Assembly (NCBI GenBank): GCA_017403155.1 | Contig: JAFQOP010000007.1 | Span: 1 to 64,000, forward strand | Direction: 5' to 3' | DNA length: 64,000 nt | DNA from: Clostridia bacterium | Lineage (GTDB): Bacteria > Bacillota > Clostridia > Oscillospirales > CAG-272 | Shown: positions 7,110 through 13,796 of the stretch, in pieces | Layout: every line of letters starts with the position of its first letter | Numbering within the stretch: position 1 is the stretch's first letter | The notes under the pieces: model-generated | The model's database searches: none | Seen by the model: only the letters and a program-made list of their open reading frames with translations | Told to the model about the DNA's origin: nothing | Made by a program: the position numbers and the translations under genes

Positions 7110-7631
7110 ATGAAAAGAGGAGAAATCTACTACATCGAAAGATCGTCATACGGAGAGGTCGGATCCGAACAGAGATCGGGCAGACCCGCCGTTATCGTAA
7201 GCAACGATAAGTGCAACGAATACAGCGAGGTTTTGGAGGTGGTGTTCCTCACCACACAGCCGAAGCACGACTTGCCTACCCACATCGACATCAGGAGCTC
7301 TTCGAAACCTTCGGTGGCTCTGTGTGAGCAGATCAACAGCGTTGCTATTCAGCGTTTCGGTGAGTACATCGGAACCTGCTCGGAATACGAGATGACAATG
7401 ATCGACGCGGCTCTTGCAATCAGCCTTGGGCTTGATTTCGAAAACAAGAGAGACACGAAGCCTGAAAAGAAATCCACACCCGCATCCGCACCCTCGCCTG
7501 TAATCAACGTGAATAACGCGACCGAGGATTCCAAGAAGAAAGACGAGGAAATCGTGAGACTGACAGCGGAGCGCGATACATTCAAGGAGCTGTACGACCG
7601 GCTCTTCGAGAGAATGCTCTCCGCGAGGTGA
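7110..7631 (+). CDS. MazF/PemK-like protein with coiled-coil tail (173 aa)
   Basis: Residues 1-112 match the PemK/MazF endoribonuclease fold: MKRGEIYYI start, RSGRPAVIVSND around residues 23-34, VVFLTTQPK, and a CEQINSVAIQRF segment. Family members cleave mRNA at short motifs and are usually paired with an antitoxin. Beyond the domain there is a Lys/Pro/Ser-rich linker and a C-terminal charged helix (EEIVRLTAERDTFKELYDRLF) likely to form a coiled coil, which standard MazF lacks. No antitoxin gene precedes it; the upstream neighbour is the DGR-type target. It may be an element-encoded regulator rather than a toxin. Confidence 0.8.
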   Translation: MKRGEIYYIERSSYGEVGSEQRSGRPAVIVSNDKCNEYSEVLEVVFLTTQPKHDLPTHIDIRSSSKPSVALCEQINSVAIQRFGEYIGTCSEYEMTMIDAALAISLGLDFENKRDTKPEKKSTPASAPSPVINVNNATEDSKKKDEEIVRLTAERDTFKELYDRLFERMLSAR

Positions 7632-7634
7632 CGT

Positions 7635-7811
7635 ATGAACAACTACGAAAAGATCGTGAACAGCTCACCCGAGGAGCTCGTAGAGTTCTTCCGCAAAGGT
7701 TGCGGTCGAACCTGCCCCTGCTTTGACTATTGCCACGTCACGACCGATGATGATTGTAGGGCGACGATACGAAGGTATCTTGATCAGGAGGTTCCCGATG
7801 GCCCAAAGTGA
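7635..7811 (+). CDS. Small Cys-rich island protein (58 aa)
   Basis: ATG 7635 follows GCGAGGTGACGT just after the mazF-like stop. The product has cysteines grouped as CGRTCPCFDYC followed by another Cys about 10 residues on, suggesting a small metal-binding fold. It ends within the start region of the next gene (14-base overlap). Unrecognised; supported by position, ribosome site and cysteine pattern. Confidence 0.6.
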   Translation: MNNYEKIVNSSPEELVEFFRKGCGRTCPCFDYCHVTTDDDCRATIRRYLDQEVPDGPK

Positions 7812-8013
7812 AGCCGAAAAGGTGATGATGGAAGAAAGACCTGTAAAATGCAAGGGCATTGAATACAGGAAGATAGATTCGGTCATCACGAGAAAAAGAG
7901 ATGGAAAGAAATACGTCCAAATCGCCCTGCTTGACAAGGGCGGAAATAGCATTACCATAGATGCCGCATCTGCGGTAGAAGAAATCAAAGAGGAGGTTGA
8001 AATACCGTTTTGA
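7798..8013 (+). CDS. Small hypothetical island protein (71 aa)
   Basis: Start placed at ATG 7798, seven bases after TCAGGAGG. The frame extends further 5' only as overlap with the preceding gene. Mostly beta-strand pattern with Lys/Arg-rich turns (KCKGIEYRKIDSVITRKRDGKKYVQIALLDKGG), like an OB- or SH3-type small barrel; resembles unnamed clostridial element proteins. Function unknown. Confidence 0.65.
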   Translation: MAQSEAEKVMMEERPVKCKGIEYRKIDSVITRKRDGKKYVQIALLDKGGNSITIDAASAVEEIKEEVEIPF

Positions 8014-8384
8014 GTAAGAGAAAGTACACGAGAGGCGAACATATTTTGAGCCTCGACGAGCTGGCAAAACAGGAGCTCGTCTTTGTGGACCACAAGGTAT
8101 ATCACTTTGGGTGGTTCGGATCTTGGCAGTTCAGACAGTTGGCTAATATGATTGGCGCGGACGGAAGAATCTATTACGCCATCAGGAAGGAGGAAGAAAT
8201 GCAGAAGTTCTACTACAACGAGAACACGAGAGCGATTTTGACGCAGGATCAGTACGACGGCGTTCCTCATCATAACCCCGAAAAAGAAAACTACGTGTAC
8301 CTCGGAGAATTCATCGACAAGTCACAGGCGAGAAGATACCTGTACCAGACCTATCTGCGCTCGGAGGCAAGCGATGAAAATTGA
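8010..8384 (+). CDS. Hypothetical island protein with possible second start (124 aa)
   Basis: Begins at TTG 8010, overlapping the previous stop in a TTGA junction. The N-terminal 60 residues form a compact domain (VFVDHKVYHFGWFGSWQFRQLANMI). An in-frame ATG at 8199 is preceded by AGGAAGGAGGAAG, a much stronger ribosome site than the TTG, so a 61-residue C-terminal product may be made separately. Overlaps the methyltransferase gene by 11 bases. Function unknown. Confidence 0.65.
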   Translation: MSKRKYTRGEHILSLDELAKQELVFVDHKVYHFGWFGSWQFRQLANMIGADGRIYYAIRKEEEMQKFYYNENTRAILTQDQYDGVPHHNPEKENYVYLGEFIDKSQARRYLYQTYLRSEASDEN

Positions 8385-8946
8385 CATCTACAACACCGAC
8401 AAAAAGTACGACGTGATATACGCAGACCCGCCTTGGAAATACCGAAAGTTTTCGGGCAAAGGAAAAGGTAAAAGGACGGCAGAGAATCACTACGAGTGTA
8501 TGACGCTCGATGATTTGAAGAGAATGCCGGTCCCTCAACTCGCAAAGAAAGACTGTATGCTTTTTATGTGGGTTACGTTCCCTTGCTTGCAGGAAGGACT
8601 TGACCTGATGAAAGCGTGGGGCTTCAAGTACAAGACCTGCGGGTTTGTTTGGGTGAAGCGAAACAAGAAATCGGACAGTTGGTTCTTCGGTCTTGGACAC
8701 TACACGAGAGCAAATGCAGAAATCTGCATCATCGGAACCAAGGGACACCCGAAAGTTAAGTCAAGGTCGGTAAGTCAAATATGCGATGCGAGAGTCGCGG
8801 AGCATTCGAAAAAGCCCGACGAGATCCGTGATCGAATAGTCAAGATTGCGGGGGGGGGGTACACCTTATCGAGCTGTTTGCGCGGCAGGAAGTGCCGGGC
8901 TGGGACTGCTTTGGAAACGAGGTGTAGGAGGATGCGGACTGTATGA
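8374..8946 (+). CDS. MT-A70-type DNA adenine methyltransferase, out of frame at a G10 tract
   Basis: Residues 1-162 are a clear MT-A70 N6-adenine methyltransferase: DPPWKY catalytic motif at 18-23, CMLFMWVTFP and GFVWVKRN strands, and the conserved KPDEIRDRIVKIAG near the C-terminus. The frame then breaks in a run of ten G (8850-8859). Read in the +1 frame, the DNA continues with LIELFARQEVPGWDCFGNEV and a TAG at 8925-8927, the normal MT-A70 ending. A tract of 11 or 8 G would restore the gene. The tail encoded as it stands (YTLSSCLRGRKCRAG...) is out-of-frame. Either a slipped-strand phase-variation switch or an error in the tract. Next to a Dam-type methylase, so probably a protective or regulatory methylation pair. 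Confidence 0.85.
   Translation: MKIDIYNTDKKYDVIYADPPWKYRKFSGKGKGKRTAENHYECMTLDDLKRMPVPQLAKKDCMLFMWVTFPCLQEGLDLMKAWGFKYKTCGFVWVKRNKKSDSWFFGLGHYTRANAEICIIGTKGHPKVKSRSVSQICDARVAEHSKKPDEIRDRIVKIAGGGYTLSSCLRGRKCRAGTALETRCRRMRTV
8850..8859 (+). repeat. Mononucleotide tract of ten G inside the methyltransferase gene
   Basis: Ten consecutive G near the 3' end of the MT-A70 coding region. Such tracts are typical contingency-locus sequences, and also typical places for base-calling errors. Confidence 0.9.
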
Positions 8947-9704
8947 AAGCGATCCTCAAATACCCCGGCGCAAAGTGGAAGGTGGCGGATTGGGTCATCG
9001 AACACTTTCCCGAACACAAGGTTTACTGCGAACCATTCTTCGGAAGCGGTGCGGTTTTCTTCAGGAAGCAACCGGTTTACATAGAGACCGTAAACGACAT
9101 CGACAACCAAATCGTCAACCTGTTTCTTGCTTGCCGAGACTATCCCGAGGAGCTTGCAAGAGCTGTCAACCTCACGCCGTTCGCGAGAACGGAATTCGAT
9201 GAGTGTTACGATACCGATGTGGAGGATCCCGTAGAGAGAGCGAGAAGAATCCTTGTCAGATTCCACCAATCGTTCGGAACGAGCAACAGCACCAAGAGCA
9301 CTTGGAGAAACGTCAAAACAAGCGGAGGTCCGAGGCCTGAAACGGTTTGGGGCTATCTCCCTGAAAGCATCATCGACTGCTGCAAGCGACTGAAGCAAGC
9401 GCAGATCGAAAACATCGACGCCATCAAGCTGATAGAGCAGTACGACCGCGAAGACATCCTCATATACTGCGATCCGCCGTACCTTCAGTCCATCAGGAAG
9501 AAGTGTATGTACGCTCACGAGATGAGTGAAGAAGATCACAAACGACTCTTGGAAGCCCTCCTGCGGAGCAAATCAAAGGTGGTGTTGAGCGGCTATGACA
9601 ACGACCTTTATAACGAAACGCTTGTCGGGTGGAGAACCGATGAGATTCATACGACGGTTCAGCTCGGAAAACACAGAACCGAAAAACTCTGGATGAATTT
9701 TTGA
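8943..9704 (+). CDS. Dam-type (D12 class) DNA adenine-N6 methyltransferase (253 aa)
   Basis: Transfers methyl from S-adenosylmethionine to adenine in a short DNA site. KYPGAKWKVADWV (6-18) is the D12-family N-terminal signature, EPFFGSGAVFF (30-40) is motif I for AdoMet binding, and DPPY (177-180) is catalytic motif IV; the length is usual for the class. AGGAGG at 8926-8931 lies 11 bases before ATG 8943. It follows the MT-A70 gene directly. No cognate restriction endonuclease is nearby, which fits a solitary phage/ICE methylase protecting the element from host restriction or altering regulation. Target sequence cannot be read from the protein. Confidence 0.9.
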   Translation: MKAILKYPGAKWKVADWVIEHFPEHKVYCEPFFGSGAVFFRKQPVYIETVNDIDNQIVNLFLACRDYPEELARAVNLTPFARTEFDECYDTDVEDPVERARRILVRFHQSFGTSNSTKSTWRNVKTSGGPRPETVWGYLPESIIDCCKRLKQAQIENIDAIKLIEQYDREDILIYCDPPYLQSIRKKCMYAHEMSEEDHKRLLEALLRSKSKVVLSGYDNDLYNETLVGWRTDEIHTTVQLGKHRTEKLWMNF

Positions 9705-9716
9705 AAGGAGACCAAT

Positions 9717-9965
9717 ATGACCGTTAAGGACTTGGACCCGCTGATGAATTGGTACAAGGTAGCAGTTACCCACAACCCCGAAGCCGCTTATCCGAGCGGA
9801 AGGATCATCGGTGAGAAGACTCAGCCGGGTGTTTACCAACGACCGCAGAGAAGCAGATACGAAAGCTATCTCAATACCAGATACAAAGCTCAGCCGCCTT
9901 GGATGACAATGGAGGTTGTGAAGATCTGCAACAATACCATATTCGTAAAGGAGAGAGAAAAATGA
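9717..9965 (+). CDS. Small hypothetical island protein (82 aa)
   Basis: GAAAGGAGACCAAT precedes ATG 9717. Central part is Pro/Arg/Tyr-rich (GVYQRPQRSRYESYLNTRY). Its stop overlaps the ATPase start in an ATGA junction, implying coupled translation. No recognised domain. Confidence 0.65.
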   Translation: MTVKDLDPLMNWYKVAVTHNPEAAYPSGRIIGEKTQPGVYQRPQRSRYESYLNTRYKAQPPWMTMEVVKICNNTIFVKEREK

Positions 9966-10630
9966 GCAGAACATTTAAGATCGAGCGAGAACCTTATGAA
10001 TACGATGACTTCGTATATACGAAGGAAGAATTCACGTTCGAGCCGGGAGTAACCGTGCTCGTTGGGTGCAACGGAATCGGAAAGACTACGCTCCTGAAGC
10101 AGATCGAGAATCAGCTCGAAAAGCAAGAGATCCCGTTCCTCTCGTATGACAACCTGAAAGACGGTGGAAGCACCTCGCTTTCGAAAGCGATATTTTACGG
10201 AGCGGCAGATCTTGCCGGCTCTCTGTTCTGCTCTTCGGAGGGAGAAGCCATTGTAACGAACATCGCCAACCGCGCAGGGCAGATTGGAGCGTTTCTCAGG
10301 GGCGAAGCCCGTGATGCAAAAGAGGTATGGATTATCTTTGACGCAATCGACAGCGGTTTGAGCGTTGACAACATCGTGGAGCTCAAAGAGCAGTTGTTTT
10401 CCGTCATCTTCGAAACGAATCAGGACAAGGACATCTACATCGTTGTATCGGCAAATGAATACGAGATGTGTCGCGGCGAGAAGTGCTTCGATACCAGAAA
10501 TGGCGAATATGTTGAGTTCAAAACCTACGACCAGTATCGTCGCTTTGTACTGAACTCTCGGAAGCAGAAGGATAACCGACGGAAGAAACCGCGAAAGCCG
10601 AGAAAGAGAGGCAACCGAAATGAAGAATAG
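9962..10630 (+). CDS. ABC/SMC-type ATPase domain protein (222 aa)
   Basis: Start set at ATG 9962 after AAAGGAGAGAG. Walker A is GCNGIGKT (35-42) and a Walker-B-like strand EVWIIFDAID lies at 121-130. The fold order resembles the ABC ATPase group used by SMC/RecF/OLD-like proteins, but at 222 residues there is no room for the long coiled coil and no transmembrane domain. The C-terminus is strongly basic (KKPRKPRKRGNR), suggesting nucleic-acid binding. Could serve DNA metabolism or defence in the element. Coupled to the genes on both sides by overlaps of 4 and 11 bases. Confidence 0.75.
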   Translation: MSRTFKIEREPYEYDDFVYTKEEFTFEPGVTVLVGCNGIGKTTLLKQIENQLEKQEIPFLSYDNLKDGGSTSLSKAIFYGAADLAGSLFCSSEGEAIVTNIANRAGQIGAFLRGEARDAKEVWIIFDAIDSGLSVDNIVELKEQLFSVIFETNQDKDIYIVVSANEYEMCRGEKCFDTRNGEYVEFKTYDQYRRFVLNSRKQKDNRRKKPRKPRKRGNRNEE

Positions 10631-10913
10631 AACCACGGTTCATCACGGATTGCTCTCCGACCTGAAATCATATCTTGAAAAATCAGGTTGGACCATTCAG
10701 GAAACGAAAGGCAAGTATGAGGTGCTTCGCGCAACGAAGCCCGGATACCCAAGACCGTTGATGGTCTTTGACCGAGATCAGCGAGGATGCGGATACAGCA
10801 TAGATGAGAGGGATCTCGCTGTGTATAAAGGGTGGCACAGAAACCGTCGCAAACGAGGTCTCAGAGAAAACTATCCGTCCACAGACGAGGAAAAGCTCGA
10901 AGCGTGGAGTTGA
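10620..10913 (+). CDS. Small basic island protein (97 aa)
   Basis: ATG 10620 lies inside the end of the ATPase gene. Basic alpha/beta protein (LKSYLEKSGWTIQETKGKYEVLRATKPG) with an Arg/Lys-rich helix GWHRNRRKRGLREN. The first 45 residues resemble an HTH- or HicA-like dsRNA-binding pattern but no catalytic His is obvious. End of the operon from promoter copy 2. Confidence 0.65.
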   Translation: MKNRTTVHHGLLSDLKSYLEKSGWTIQETKGKYEVLRATKPGYPRPLMVFDRDQRGCGYSIDERDLAVYKGWHRNRRKRGLRENYPSTDEEKLEAWS

Positions 10914-10981
10914 AAACGAAACCGTTTATTCTTGAAAATAGGAGGTAAGAAAAAATAAAATGAATGATTTTAGCGAAACTC

Positions 10982-11037
10982 TTGACAATTTCACCGAAAT
11001 GGTGTATGATGGTAACAGCCAAAACGATACATCATAC
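10982..11037 (+). promoter_or_regulatory. Promoter with operator dyad before the HTH gene
   Basis: -35 TTGACA (10982-10987), 17-bp spacer, -10 TATGAT (11005-11010). An inverted repeat GTATGATG (11004-11011) / CATCATAC (11030-11037) covers the -10 and the region up to the ribosome site, so a bound repressor would block transcription. The product of 11050 is the obvious candidate. Confidence 0.7.
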
Positions 11038-11049
11038 GGAGGTGATTTG

Positions 11050-11553
11050 ATGAAAGCGAACGATGTGCTTGCGGCTGCTCTTCGCGCTACAAGAAAGACG
11101 CAGGCAGAAGCGGCGGCGAGAGTTGGCTGGATGCCGCAGCAGTTGAGCGCGAGACTCGTCAGAAATTCGATGAGAGCGGATGAATTCCTCAATCTGCTCG
11201 AAGGTCTTGGCATTGAGATCACGCTCACCGTTAAAGAGACTGGTGAAGTAGTGAGAACTCATATCCCCGGAGCTGGCAGAAGAGTGAAGGGAATGGTTGA
11301 CCGAATCATCTACGATACGGCTGCCTCCGACGCACTTGCCAACAACTTTTACGCTGACGGCGTAAACGAGTACACGGACGGAAAGGCTCTCGAACTCTAT
11401 ATCGACAAAGAAGGAAGATACTTCTTTGCTGAGTACACGAACTGGGAAGGCGGAAAAGATAGAATCAGCCCTGTTTCCGCAAGAGACGCGGCAGCCTTCA
11501 TCGAGAAGTACGGAACCGAAATCGTCAAGAAACCGACATCAACTGAAGAGTGA
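11050..11553 (+). CDS. HTH-domain regulator of the island (167 aa)
   Basis: GGAGGTGATTTG precedes ATG 11050. Residues about 4-55 form an XRE-like helix-turn-helix (VLAAALRATRKTQAEAAARVGWMPQQLSARL). The C-terminal about 110 residues are an unrecognised alpha/beta domain, perhaps for dimerisation or ligand sensing. It has its own promoter with an operator-like dyad and its own terminator, so it is a monocistronic, probably self-repressed gene. It may be the regulator behind the shared promoter modules, but that is inference. Confidence 0.75.
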   Translation: MKANDVLAAALRATRKTQAEAAARVGWMPQQLSARLVRNSMRADEFLNLLEGLGIEITLTVKETGEVVRTHIPGAGRRVKGMVDRIIYDTAASDALANNFYADGVNEYTDGKALELYIDKEGRYFFAEYTNWEGGKDRISPVSARDAAAFIEKYGTEIVKKPTSTEE

Positions 11554-11560
11554 AGATAGA

Positions 11561-11597
11561 ATCCTCTCGGAGAGATCCGAGAGGATTTTTCTTTTTA
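11561..11597 (+). terminator. Intrinsic terminator of the HTH gene
   Basis: ATCCTCTCGGA, loop gaga, TCCGAGAGGAT (11-bp perfect stem), then TTTTTCTTTTT. Confidence 0.9.
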
Positions 11598-11780
11598 TCT
11601 CGGAATCTAATGCAGAAATTCTGCGTTAGTTTTGCGTTGCCCTATCTGATAGGGCAAACACCCTGCCACAGCTTGCAAAACCTCCGCAAACAGCTTTATT
11701 CTGCTCTTACCACCAACTCCCCATTGAACGACAAAGGGGCGCACAAGCGATATTTTAGTCTCTCTTTTGTTATCAACGGA
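11598..11780 (+). other. Non-coding stretch with two strong dyads
   Basis: No convincing gene. It holds a hairpin CTAATGCAGAA/TTCTGCGTTAG (11607-11629, one wobble) and a perfect 21-bp palindrome with arms TTGCCCTATC and GATAGGGCAA around one T (11637-11657). Neither is followed by a T-run. They could be operators or a recombination/processing site. Confidence 0.5.
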
Positions 11781-11784
11781 AACG

Positions 11785-11853
11785 AATATTTTAGAAAAAT
11801 ATTTTGAAAAATATTCGAAAATCTATTGACTTTTGCCGCTTGGCGTGTATAAT
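11785..11853 (+). promoter_or_regulatory. Island promoter module copy 3
   Basis: -35 TTGACT (11826-11831), 16-bp spacer, -10 TATAAT (11848-11853), preceded by repeated GAAAAATATTxxGAAAA blocks. A leader hairpin GGGCGAGTGG/CCACCGCCC (about 11877-11919) lies before the first gene at 11948. Confidence 0.8.
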
Positions 11854-11947
11854 AAAGTAAAGAACAAAAAACCAAGGGCGAGTGGTAGCCGGGGCAACAG
11901 TTTCGGAAAGCCACCGCCCGGATCCCTCAAACAAAGGAGCAGGCGAA

Positions 11948-12205
11948 ATGACAAGAACCATCGAAGCTGAAATGACAGTAAGAACCAACTCGGTACAGAA
12001 AGCGATTGACAAGTTCTTCTGCAAACACCCCGAATTGAATTACTGGAAGGAATTGTTCGAGTATATGGCAGAGAACAACGTGGATCACGAAAGCGATGAG
12101 TGGTTCGACAAAGCCAATCGCGTAAGAAACACCGAATGGACTTGGTCTCTCCACCTCGACATCGAAGATGGTTGCATTTACCTGTGCGTGATTGAAAGAG
12201 CTTGA
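11948..12205 (+). CDS. Small hypothetical island protein (85 aa)
   Basis: Start at ATG 11948 after AAAGGAGCAGGCG; the open frame upstream runs through the leader. Helical, with KAIDKFFCKHPELNYWKELFEYM and a C-terminal beta hairpin (WTWSLHLDIEDGCIYLCVIE). First gene of the operon from promoter copy 3. Function unknown. Confidence 0.65.
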   Translation: MTRTIEAEMTVRTNSVQKAIDKFFCKHPELNYWKELFEYMAENNVDHESDEWFDKANRVRNTEWTWSLHLDIEDGCIYLCVIERA

Positions 12206-12217
12206 AAGGAGTAGCTT

Positions 12218-12409
12218 ATGAAGGTTTTTAGCAGAAGCAAAGGCAAATACACGGTACACGGTGAGGACAGGTACACTTATGAAATCCATCTGTTCGGATT
12301 GACGTTCCTCGTCTATACAAAGACAAAGCATTGCGAGAAACGCATAAGGGTTGATCGTGATAAGTTTTTTGGGACAGGAACGACGATATGTGTGTTCCTG
12401 CCTTTTTGA
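12218..12409 (+). CDS. Small basic island protein (63 aa)
   Basis: GAAAGGAGTAGC precedes ATG 12218. Basic, beta-rich, with a Lys/Arg/Cys segment (YTKTKHCEKRIRVDRDKFF). No recognised family; accepted because of ribosome site and operon position. Confidence 0.55.
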   Translation: MKVFSRSKGKYTVHGEDRYTYEIHLFGLTFLVYTKTKHCEKRIRVDRDKFFGTGTTICVFLPF

Positions 12410-12429
12410 ACTTGAAAGGAGTGCTTGAT

Positions 12430-12699
12430 ATGGTAAGGACTTTTGGAAGAACAGACCCCCGAAGCCAATGGGGAGATTCGCTCCCTGCGGATGTTTGGGA
12501 TCGCCTCGGTCATTGTAGATCGAGGAAGGAAGACATTCTTCCTCTCGCGCAGGCGAAGTGGCAGTACATCAAGAATAAGAACAGAGAGTACACAAAGGAA
12601 GATGCTCTCGTATGCGTGATAGAGCATCTTGATTGCAACGGTCAGGATTTCGAGCTGACACGCGAGGAATGGAACGACATTCTTGCTTGCATCCATTGA
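12430..12699 (+). CDS. Small hypothetical island protein (89 aa)
   Basis: ATG 12430 follows GAAAGGAGTGCTTG. Mixed charge, helical C-terminal half (EDALVCVIEHLDCNGQDFELTREEWNDIL). No motif. The preceding gene's stop lies 20 bases upstream. Confidence 0.6.
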   Translation: MVRTFGRTDPRSQWGDSLPADVWDRLGHCRSRKEDILPLAQAKWQYIKNKNREYTKEDALVCVIEHLDCNGQDFELTREEWNDILACIH

Positions 12700-12703
12700 G
12701 CCT

Positions 12704-12877
12704 ATGAAAAAGGAATGTAAGAACTGCACCCACTTTTACAGGGTGATGGCAAAGGACAGCGGATACAATCCGTTCCCGTGTTGCCAACTGTTCGACGATA
12801 CGGGAGAAAGACCGAAGCCACTCACAATGGAATGCTTTGAACCAAGAAAGAAACCGAAGAAGGAGGTAAGAAAATGA
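12704..12877 (+). CDS. Small Cys-cluster protein (57 aa)
   Basis: Starts at ATG 12704, four bases after the previous stop. Cysteines C5, C8, C26, C27 and C44 give a probable single zinc site (CKNC...CC...C). The tail is Lys/Pro-rich and encodes the AGGAGG used by the next gene. Its stop overlaps the next ATG (ATGA). Function unknown. Confidence 0.6.
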   Translation: MKKECKNCTHFYRVMAKDSGYNPFPCCQLFDDTGERPKPLTMECFEPRKKPKKEVRK

Positions 12878-13104
12878 AACACGAGAACGGAAGATCGAGG
12901 CTGTTTGGTTTGAAATACACCCACATTATTCGCCATCGCAGCCACGAGGGAAAGGTGTATGACTACTTGGCGGCAAACGTCAAGAGAACCGGGACCCACA
13001 TCGTGTATGAAAGCGAAAATGCTTGGGGTGGAATCAGCGTGACGAGAGTTGCATACGAGAACATTCTCGACATCAAAGAGATCAAGGAGGGCGAAAAGGT
13101 ATGA
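12874..13104 (+). CDS. Small hypothetical island protein (76 aa)
   Basis: ATGA junction with the upstream gene and AAGGAGGTAAG as ribosome site. Beta-rich single domain (YDYLAANVKRTGTHIVYES) with an N-terminal basic patch rich in His/Arg. Overlaps the next gene by 4 bases. No recognised family. Confidence 0.6.
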   Translation: MKHENGRSRLFGLKYTHIIRHRSHEGKVYDYLAANVKRTGTHIVYESENAWGGISVTRVAYENILDIKEIKEGEKV

Positions 13105-13418
13105 AAACAAAAGATCTGAGAATCGAAGACCTCGCCAAGAAATTCGGACAGCAGAAGGGCTTCGGGTGCTTGCCCGAGGAAAGATGCTGTGATTGCATTC
13201 TCGATAATTGTCCTTGTCTCGAATACGCGAAAATGGCTATCGAGTTCGGATACGAAGACAAGGAAGAAATCAAGCGTTGCACCGGAACGGCAATCTTGGC
13301 TCTGTTGAAAACGCAGGCATACTACCCCGACCGCCCGAATAAGGGTATGAAAGAAATGCGGGTGGTAGATGAAGATGACATTGAAACAGAAATCAAAAGA
13401 TATACGGAGGGAATGTAA
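13101..13418 (+). CDS. Cys-rich island protein (105 aa)
   Basis: ATG 13101 preceded by AAGGAGGGCG. C23, C29, C30, C32, C37 and C39 form a tight cluster (RCCDCILDNCPCLEY), enough for zinc or an iron-sulfur cluster. The rest is helical and acidic. Neighbours are small unrecognised genes joined by ATGA or TAATG overlaps. Confidence 0.65.
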   Translation: MKTKDLRIEDLAKKFGQQKGFGCLPEERCCDCILDNCPCLEYAKMAIEFGYEDKEEIKRCTGTAILALLKTQAYYPDRPNKGMKEMRVVDEDDIETEIKRYTEGM

Positions 13419-13624
13419 TGAAAGGAAAAATCGAGAAAACGAAGCTCGTGACATCGGCGAACGAAGAATCGTTCGAGCGGAGTCTTGAAAAGAACATCGC
13501 CAAGATGCAGGAAGACGGTCTCGAAGTGGAGATCAAGTATTCGGCAACAACCGACTGGGATGACCGCCACTACGCACTGTTCACCGCATTGCTTGTAGCG
13601 AGACAACCTCGAAAGGAGACCTGA
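13418..13624 (+). CDS. Small hypothetical island protein (68 aa)
   Basis: Starts on the A of the upstream stop (TAATG), with GGAGGGAATGTA before it. Short beta-helix-beta-like pattern with SFERSLEKNIAKMQEDGLEVEIKYSATTDWDDRHYAL, a layout seen in small sporulation- or phage-associated proteins of unknown role. No motif. Confidence 0.6.
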   Translation: MKGKIEKTKLVTSANEESFERSLEKNIAKMQEDGLEVEIKYSATTDWDDRHYALFTALLVARQPRKET

Positions 13625-13625
13625 T

Positions 13626-13796
13626 ATGGAAGAAGTCAATCAGCTCGCAAGAGATATTGCATCGACCAAAGTTTTGATAGATGCGGTAGATCTCGCAATG
13701 GTCGGCTTGCTTGATGCAGCCGAGGAAGACTCTCCGTTTATGGAGATGGCAAAAAAATTACACGAAATGGGATGGAAGAAGGAGGAGAAGCTATGA
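13626..13796 (+). CDS. Very small island protein (56 aa)
   Basis: ATG 13626 lies just after GAAAGGAGACCTGAT. The 56-residue product is helical, with an N-terminal amphipathic helix and a Lys/Glu-rich end that encodes the AGGAGG of the next gene. The ATGA overlap on the 3' side supports a real coupled gene. No recognised function. Confidence 0.55.
   Translation: MEEVNQLARDIASTKVLIDAVDLAMVGLLDAAEEDSPFMEMAKKLHEMGWKKEEKL

Noticed and set aside
11550..11807. 85-codon frame between the HTH gene and promoter copy 3
   Set aside because: Runs through a terminator and two perfect dyads; no SD.
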